Assembly (NCBI GenBank): GCA_027023115.1 | Contig: JALVWZ010000419.1 | Span: 1 to 5,953 of the forward strand | Direction: 5' to 3' | Length of the DNA: 5,953 nucleotides | DNA from: Thermaceae bacterium | GTDB lineage: Bacteria; Deinococcota; Deinococci; Deinococcales; Marinithermaceae | Shown here: in pieces, positions 1 to 5,953 of the stretch | Position numbering within the stretch: the stretch's first letter is position 1 | How the letters are laid out: each line of letters opens with the position of its first letter | Program-made: the position numbers and the translations under genes | The notes under the pieces: generated by a model | Database searches by the model: none | Told to the model about the DNA's origin: nothing | Seen by the model: the letters and a program-made list of their open reading frames with translations, nothing else

Positions 1-45
1 TAGGAGCGCAACGATTAAACCAATTACCAAAAACCCTCTTTTCAT
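1..45 (-). CDS. N-terminus of an exported protein (partial, runs off the left edge)
   Basis: Only the first 15 codons are in the window, reading MKRGFLVIGLIVALL. Two basic residues (K2, R3) followed by an uninterrupted hydrophobic run from F5 onward make a typical signal peptide or lipoprotein leader, or possibly an N-terminal membrane anchor. The cleavage site or lipobox would lie beyond the edge, so those cannot be separated. The start is convincing because a full Shine-Dalgarno (GGAGG at 54-58, minus strand) sits 8 nt upstream of the ATG at 43-45. These codons are A/T-richer (AAA, TTA, ATT, GTA) than the rest of the window, which is common in signal-peptide starts. The gene diverges from ispF. 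The mature protein and its function cannot be determined here. Confidence 0.75.
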   Translation of the reverse strand, partial: MKRGFLVIGLIVALL

Positions 46-50
46 CGTCG

Positions 51-60
51 TTACCTCCTA
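51..60 (-). promoter_or_regulatory. Strong Shine-Dalgarno of the exported-protein gene
   Basis: Read on the minus strand this is TAGGAGGTAA, a near-perfect complement of the 16S rRNA 3' tail, with the GGAGG core 8 nt from the ATG. It is the best ribosome binding site in the window together with that of eno, and it fixes the start of the truncated leftward gene. Confidence 0.85.
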
Positions 61-93
61 CTCATATGCTATCTAAACCGCTCTGTGGCGCAA
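61..93. promoter_or_regulatory. Candidate overlapping divergent promoters
   Basis: The 64 nt between the two divergent starts must hold a promoter for each gene. On the plus strand TATGCT (65-70) resembles a -10 box for ispF, but I see no good -35 in front of it. On the minus strand TAGCAT (66-71) is preceded after 16 nt by TTGCGC (88-93), a weak sigma-70-like pair that would start transcription just ahead of the Shine-Dalgarno. If both are real the -10 elements overlap almost completely, so the two genes would compete for polymerase. All matches are partial; this is inference from short motifs. Confidence 0.3.
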
Positions 94-109
94 GCCCGGA
101 AGAGCTAGA

Positions 110-607
110 ATGAAGGCTATGCTGATCGGCTACGGCGAGGACGCGCACCGGCTGGAAGAGGGGCGGCGGCTGGTGCTGGGAGGGGTGGAGATCGCCTCGG
201 ACCGGGGGGCGGTGGCCCACTCCGACGGTGACGCTCTGTTGCACGCGCTCGCCGACGCGGTCTTGAGCGCGGTGGGCGGGGGCGACATCGGCGAGATCTT
301 TCCGGATTCGGACCCCCGCTGGGCGGGGCTGGCGGGCGCGGACTTATTGGAACGGGTGCTGGAGCTGGTGGGCGCGCACCCGCTGCGCTGCGAGCGCCCC
401 CGCTGCGGGCGGCTGCGCCAAGTGCGGGCGGTGATTACCCTCGACCGCCCCAAGCTGGCCCCCTACCGCGAGGCGATGCGGCGCCGGCTGGCCGAGCTTT
501 GCGGCCTCGAGCCGGCCGACGTGAACGTGGCCTTCAAGACCAGTGAGGGGCTGGCCCGGGACCACGTGCAGGCGCGGGTGGTAGTGGAGCTCGAGCCGGC
601 AAGCTGA
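110..607 (+). CDS. ispF: 2-C-methyl-D-erythritol 2,4-cyclodiphosphate synthase
   Basis: IspF catalyses the fifth step of the MEP isoprenoid pathway: it cyclises CDP-methylerythritol 2-phosphate to the 2,4-cyclodiphosphate and releases CMP. It is a cytosolic homotrimer with a divalent metal. At 165 residues it is slightly longer than the usual 155-160. Metal ligands D11 and H13 lie in GYGEDAHRL and H37 in [26 protein letters not shown] (59-69) and the nucleotide-binding stretch ending DRPK (112-115) are intact. The C-terminus uses [14 protein letters not shown] (143-156) in place of the common TTE-GFTGRGEGIA, a form I recall from Thermus. Residues about 90-99 form an Arg/Cys-rich insertion with C94 and C99. 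The start at 110 has GGAAGAG 5 nt upstream; ATG at 119 is an alternative that matches the N-terminus of Thermus IspF better. It is transcribed alone, convergent with the minus-strand array. Confidence 0.95.
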   Translation: MKAMLIGYGEDAHRLEEGRRLVLGGVEIASDRGAVAHSDGDALLHALADAVLSAVGGGDIGEIFPDSDPRWAGLAGADLLERVLELVGAHPLRCERPRCGRLRQVRAVITLDRPKLAPYREAMRRRLAELCGLEPADVNVAFKTSEGLARDHVQARVVVELEPAS

Positions 608-631
608 CGACGGGCTCTTTCTCGGGGCAAA

Positions 632-653
632 GCGCGGCCGCCGCGCGGTTTTT
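632..653 (+). terminator. Rho-independent terminator of ispF
   Basis: A perfect 6-bp GC stem (GCGCGG at 632-637 with CCGCGC at 641-646) closes a 3-nt loop, followed by GG and five T residues (649-653). It lies 25 nt past the ispF stop. The T-run overlaps the last codon of the convergent tenA-like gene, whose TAA stop is at 652-654. Read on the minus strand the same hairpin is followed only by TTTG, so it should be a weaker terminator for the leftward array, though a bidirectional role is possible. Confidence 0.7.
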
Positions 654-1272
654 ACCTGTATTGGGAAGAAAAGTACTGGGTCATGTCCCAGACCCCCCAC
701 TCGAGGCGGATTATCTCCTCCACCAAAGCGTGGATGCGTTCGCGTTCGTCGTCGCTAGCTCGCAACCAGGCCTCCTCGGCGATCTCGCCCAGGTCGTGCA
801 TGTAGGCCTGGAACTCGGGCGTCATCCAGTGGTCCACCAGGTCGCGGAACGTCGGTTCCTGCGGCGCGGCCGCGGCCCAGGCATCGTGAAAGGCGCGGTT
901 GATGGCCCAGAGGCTGACCACCCCGATAACGTAAGACTCCTGGCTGAGCATCCGTAAAAAGGCCAGGTAGCGCTCGCGCGCCGGGTGGGCGGGGGCGTTG
1001 GGGTTTATGGGCTGGATCTCCATCCAGTCGAGGTCTTCGACGATGCCTACCAAACCGTGGGCCAGCACCAGGCGGTGCTGGCGGGGAGCCTGGGGAAGTA
1101 GGCGCGCCTGGAAATCGAGCAGCCCCTCCACGAAGCGAAAATTCTGTTCCATCCAGGCGTAGGTGCTCCGCTCGGAAACCTCTCCGCTGGCAAGCTTGTT
1201 GAGAAAAGGGTGCTTGAGCAGCTGTTTCCACGCGTCCCAGTGCGCGTCGCGAAGCGCTAAGAGGTTCTTCAT
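652..1272 (-). CDS. TenA/heme-oxygenase-fold family protein, non-canonical active site
   Basis: This 206-residue all-helical protein matches the length and layout of the TenA/THI-4 family, relatives of thiaminase II and PqqC. Recognisable elements are AWMEQNFRFVEGLLDFQARLL (39-59, the helix that normally carries the QD motif), the segment around SLWAINRAFHDAW (120-132) and RLEWGVWDM (189-197), equivalent to the C-terminal E-x-x-FW motif with a conserved Glu (E191). Canonical TenA hydrolyses aminopyrimidines for thiamine salvage using an Asp, a Cys and this Glu. Here Asp is replaced by N44 and the protein has no cysteine at all, so thiaminase chemistry is doubtful. Alternatives are a TenA-fold oxygenase or a binding protein. 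The ATG at 1272 has only a short GGGG 3 nt ahead, so translation probably depends on coupling to the gene 12 nt upstream. It is the last gene of the array. Family fairly sure, function not. Confidence 0.75.
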   Translation of the reverse strand: MKNLLALRDAHWDAWKQLLKHPFLNKLASGEVSERSTYAWMEQNFRFVEGLLDFQARLLPQAPRQHRLVLAHGLVGIVEDLDWMEIQPINPNAPAHPARERYLAFLRMLSQESYVIGVVSLWAINRAFHDAWAAAAPQEPTFRDLVDHWMTPEFQAYMHDLGEIAEEAWLRASDDERERIHALVEEIIRLEWGVWDMTQYFSSQYR

Positions 1273-1284
1273 AGCCCCATTAGT

Positions 1285-1536
1285 TTAGTACTCGTCAGCG
1301 GGATAACGTGTGCAAATCGACAAAAGTTCTTCGACCTGTTCCAGGTAAGAGTCGTACGGCAGCAAAACCGGCCCGCGGCTGCCCCGAGCCAAGTAGTAAG
1401 AGCCCTCCAAGTCGAGCTCCAGACGCGGCTCATCGTAGCGGATGAAGCGGGCCGGCCGCTCGCGCGACGCCCGCGGGCGCATCCGCCGCGAAAACGCCTC
1501 GATGAAAGCCGCCAAACGCCAGCCCCCTAGCGCCAT
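1285..1536 (-). CDS. Small conserved-looking hypothetical protein (83 aa)
   Basis: I do not recognise this family. The protein has two halves: a basic, arginine-rich N-terminus (residues 7-33, with SRRMRP and SRERPARFIR) that looks helical, and an acidic C-terminal half (34-83) containing DEPRLELDLEGSYYLARG and SYLEQVEELL, suggesting a short beta hairpin and then a helix. There is no signal peptide or membrane segment, and one cysteine (C75). The ATG at 1536 starts 3 nt after the VWA gene stop; the GAGG that overlaps that stop is only 1 nt from it. A TTG at codon 8 with AGGGGG at good spacing is an alternative start. Tight placement between two real genes on the same strand, with matching codon use, supports it being expressed. 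A role with the VWA protein is only suggested by position. Confidence 0.6.
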   Translation of the reverse strand: MALGGWRLAAFIEAFSRRMRPRASRERPARFIRYDEPRLELDLEGSYYLARGSRGPVLLPYDSYLEQVEELLSICTRYPADEY

Positions 1537-1539
1537 ACC

Positions 1540-2625
1540 TCAGTTTAGCCGCTGCAGGTCGAGCAGCACCCGCCAGCCCAGCCGTTCGGGGTCGGTCTCG
1601 ACCATCACCCCGTGGGCCCGGCGCACCAACTCGGCGCTGAATGCGCGCGCCTGCGCCTCCCCACCCAGCAGATAGAGCTGCAGGTGAACGCCCGTCTTTC
1701 GCAGCCGCACCGCCGCGGCGAGGGTCTTTTCGCGGATCAGCGGATCGTCGCCCCAGGCGTTCTTGTAAATCCGGCCGTCGTCCGCGGTTACCGCGGTGGG
1801 GCGGCCGTCGGTAATCAGCACCGCCACCCGCTCGGCGGCGCTGCGGCGGCGCAACCACTCCCGTGCCCGCGCCAGACCGGCGGCGGTGTTGGTGTGCGAG
1901 GGCTGGACCCGCACGAAGGGCAGGCGCGCCGCGGCTATTTCCTCGGCTTCGTCGTGGATGCAAAACGCCTGGTTCTCCCCGCCGCCGGCGCGCACCCAGT
2001 GCGCCAGCGCCAGCGCGGTTCGTTTGGCGGGCCCGAAGCGGTCGGCACCGTAGAGGACCATCGAGTGCGAGCAGTCCAAAAGTAGCGCCACCGCCAGCCG
2101 GCGGCCGCCCTCCCCCTCGCGCACGCGCAGGTCAGCCGGATGCAGCTCGGCCGGCGGGCGCGGCAGCGCCGCTTGCAGGGTGGCGGCGGCGTCGAGACGC
2201 AGCGGCTCGCCCCAACGCCAGGGAACGGCCGCGCCGTGCGGCTCGTGCGGGCCGCGCCGTCCAGGCTGCGGCCAGGGCCCCGCAGCTCGCGCCGGCGGCG
2301 GTAGGAGCAGTCTTTTTAGCGCTCGCAGCTCCAGCGCCCGCAACAGTTCCGGCGCGGCGGCAAAACCGCCCCGCCCGGGCTCTTGCAGCCAGCCGGCCTC
2401 CCGCAGCCGCCGCAGGAGCTCGGCACCGTTCAAACCCGCCTCCGGCTCGAGCCGCTGGGCCGCCTCCTCCAAGGCCGCAGCCAGCAGCTCTTCTTCGCTC
2501 GCCAGCGGGCTCTTGGCGGCTACTTCTTCGTCCAGCCCCAACAACGCTTCCGCCGCCAGCCGCAAGAGTTCGGGGGCGGGAACACCCCCCGCCCCCCGTT
2601 TCTTTTCGTAGACGACCTTCGCCAC
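1540..2625 (-). CDS. VWA-domain (CoxE/Mg-chelatase-D-like) protein
   Basis: From the GTG at 2625 the protein is 361 residues. Residues 1-105 are mostly helical and acidic (ELLRLAAEALLG, EEELLAAALEEAAQRLE, then a winged-helix-like LLRRLREAGWLQ). Residues 108-165 are a Pro/Gly/Arg-rich linker. Residues 175-361 form a von Willebrand A domain with a complete MIDAS: DCSHS (D184, S186, S188), Thr in HTNTAAGL (T245/T247) and ITDGRP (D273). The text after MIDAS (RPTA, the tyrosine-containing loop, YLLGG, final LG-x-x-VLLDL) resembles the bacterial VWA class paired with MoxR/Mg-chelatase-like AAA+ ATPases, such as the Rv0958/Rv0959 pair. Such pairs act as chaperone-like assembly or metal-insertion machines; the target here is unknown. 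No AAA+ partner is in the window. The reading frame stays open to 2898, but that part overlaps pyk. The GTG lies 5 nt after the pyk stop without a clear Shine-Dalgarno, implying translational coupling. Confidence 0.8.
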   Translation of the reverse strand: MAKVVYEKKRGAGGVPAPELLRLAAEALLGLDEEVAAKSPLASEEELLAAALEEAAQRLEPEAGLNGAELLRRLREAGWLQEPGRGGFAAAPELLRALELRALKRLLLPPPARAAGPWPQPGRRGPHEPHGAAVPWRWGEPLRLDAAATLQAALPRPPAELHPADLRVREGEGGRRLAVALLLDCSHSMVLYGADRFGPAKRTALALAHWVRAGGGENQAFCIHDEAEEIAAARLPFVRVQPSHTNTAAGLARAREWLRRRSAAERVAVLITDGRPTAVTADDGRIYKNAWGDDPLIREKTLAAAVRLRKTGVHLQLYLLGGEAQARAFSAELVRRAHGVMVETDPERLGWRVLLDLQRLN

Positions 2626-2630
2626 TTCCG

Positions 2631-5319
<2,689 letters not shown>

Positions 5320-5327
5320 TTACCTCC
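5320..5327 (-). promoter_or_regulatory. Shine-Dalgarno of eno deciding its start
   Basis: GGAGGTAA on the minus strand is a strong ribosome binding site in the 20-nt dnaN-eno gap. Two start codons follow back to back, GTG (5317-5319) and ATG (5314-5316). The GGAGG core is 3 nt from the first and 6 nt from the second, so ATG is preferred. It supports independent high-level translation of enolase from a shared transcript. Confidence 0.85.
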
Positions 5328-5336
5328 ACCCCTAGC

Positions 5337-5953
5337 TTAAACCCGCAGCGGCACGACCACCGCCAGGTAGCCGGCGTCGTCCTCGTCCTGAACGACGCTC
5401 GCCGAAGCGGGCCCCGAAAAGCGCAGTCGCGCCGTCTGTGGCACCGGGCCAAGGGCGTCGAGGAGGTACTCGGCGTTGTAGGCGAGCAGCATTTCGGCGT
5501 CTTTCGGCACCTCGGCCTCGAGCCGCTCGCTGCCGCGGCCCAGGTCGCCGGCGGCCACCACCTCCAGGCCGCCGCCGGAAAAAACCAGGTCGACGCGGTG
5601 GTTGTTGCGGTCGGCCAGAACCTTGACCCGCTTCAGACTGTCGCGCAGAGCCGGCGCGGCGACCCGCGCCTCCAACGGGAACTCGCTGGGAATGACCCGC
5701 TCGTAGTCGGGAAACTCGCCCTCCATCAGGGCCGCCGCCAGCCTGAAGCCGTCGCCGGCCAGCGAAAGGTGGGCCCCCTCGACGCCCAGGGCCACCTCGC
5801 CCTCGACGCGCTCGAGCACCTTGACTATCTCGTCGGCGCTGCGCGCCGGCACCACCAGGCGCGCCTCTCGTTCCAGCGGCAGGGAAAGGTCGTAGAGTGC
5901 CAACCGGAAGCCGTCGGAGGCCACCGCCCGCAGCCGCCCCGGGTGCAGCTCCA
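5337..5953 (-). CDS. dnaN: DNA polymerase III sliding clamp beta subunit (partial, N-terminus beyond the right edge)
   Basis: The beta clamp is a ring-shaped dimer that holds DNA polymerase III and many repair proteins on DNA. The window contains about the last 205 residues, roughly the end of domain II and all of domain III, out of a usual 360-380. The visible part opens with ELHPGRLRAVASDGFRLALYD, in which ASDGFRLA is the end of domain II that forms one side of the peptide-binding cleft. GEFPDYERVIP and DRNNHRVDL are typical domain III strands. AYNAEYLLDAL precedes the end, and the C-terminal VVVPLRV takes the place of the common MPMRL tail that completes the cleft. I recall the same tail in Thermus. 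The frame is open to the window edge; an internal GTG at 5924 is not a start because the homologous sequence continues upstream of it. The stop is 20 nt before the eno start. No terminator follows, so dnaN and eno are likely co-transcribed. Confidence 0.96.
   Translation of the reverse strand, partial: ELHPGRLRAVASDGFRLALYDLSLPLEREARLVVPARSADEIVKVLERVEGEVALGVEGAHLSLAGDGFRLAAALMEGEFPDYERVIPSEFPLEARVAAPALRDSLKRVKVLADRNNHRVDLVFSGGGLEVVAAGDLGRGSERLEAEVPKDAEMLLAYNAEYLLDALGPVPQTARLRFSGPASASVVQDEDDAGYLAVVVPLRV

Noticed and set aside
106..111. TAGAAT as a -10 box for ispF
   Set aside because: A -10 there would overlap the start codon and put transcription start inside the gene. No -35 lies at proper spacing.
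62..244. 60-codon minus-strand frame over the ispF 5' end
   Set aside because: It overlaps the conserved IspF metal-binding region, has no ribosome binding site and no family resemblance.
593..617. Possible second hairpin GAGCC/GGCTC near the ispF end, followed by TTT
   Set aside because: It has a 5-bp stem with a 15-nt loop that begins inside the coding sequence, much weaker than the GC hairpin at 632-646 with its T-run.

Overview
This is a GC-rich, almost fully coding chromosomal window. It most likely comes from a thermophilic member of the Deinococcota, in or near the Thermaceae (Thermus/Meiothermus/Oceanithermus/Marinithermus group). Three things point that way. The IspF protein carries the variant motifs GYGEDxHRL and KTSEGLxxxHVQAR, which I remember from Thermus IspF. 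The beta clamp ends in VVVPLRV, as Thermus DnaN does. The order dnaN-eno-pyk is one I recall from the start of the Thermus thermophilus chromosome numbering. This assignment comes from memory of family sequences, not from a search.

Layout. At the left edge, positions 1-45 (minus strand) hold the first 15 codons of an exported protein, preceded by a strong Shine-Dalgarno. A 64-nt divergent intergenic region follows, then ispF on the plus strand (110-607). ispF ends at a GC hairpin with a T-run that serves as a terminator against the convergent gene array. The rest of the window (652-5953) is one compact minus-strand series. In transcription order, reading right to left, it is: the 3' two-thirds of dnaN (DNA polymerase III beta clamp), eno (enolase), pyk (pyruvate kinase), a VWA-domain protein with an intact MIDAS, an 83-residue unrecognised protein, and a TenA/heme-oxygenase-fold protein. 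Gaps are 20 nt, -11 nt (overlap), 5 nt, 3 nt and 12 nt. No internal terminator was seen, so a single operon is likely.

Function. eno and pyk encode the last two steps of glycolysis (2-phosphoglycerate to PEP to pyruvate plus ATP) and are translationally coupled. Placing them directly behind the replication clamp suggests a location near the replication origin and co-expression of replication and central carbon genes. The three distal genes are the less understood part. The VWA protein resembles the class that normally partners with a MoxR/Mg-chelatase-like AAA+ ATPase, but no such ATPase lies in the window. The small protein has no recognisable family. The TenA-like protein lacks the cysteine and aspartate that canonical TenA thiaminases use. 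IspF supplies the MEP isoprenoid pathway and is transcribed separately. It carries a short arginine/cysteine-rich insertion that looks unusual for the family.

Most of the window is ordinary housekeeping sequence. The points most worth a second look are the TenA-like protein without its catalytic residues, the VWA/small-protein pair, and the IspF insertion. I saw no mobile elements, CRISPR arrays, tRNA or rRNA genes.
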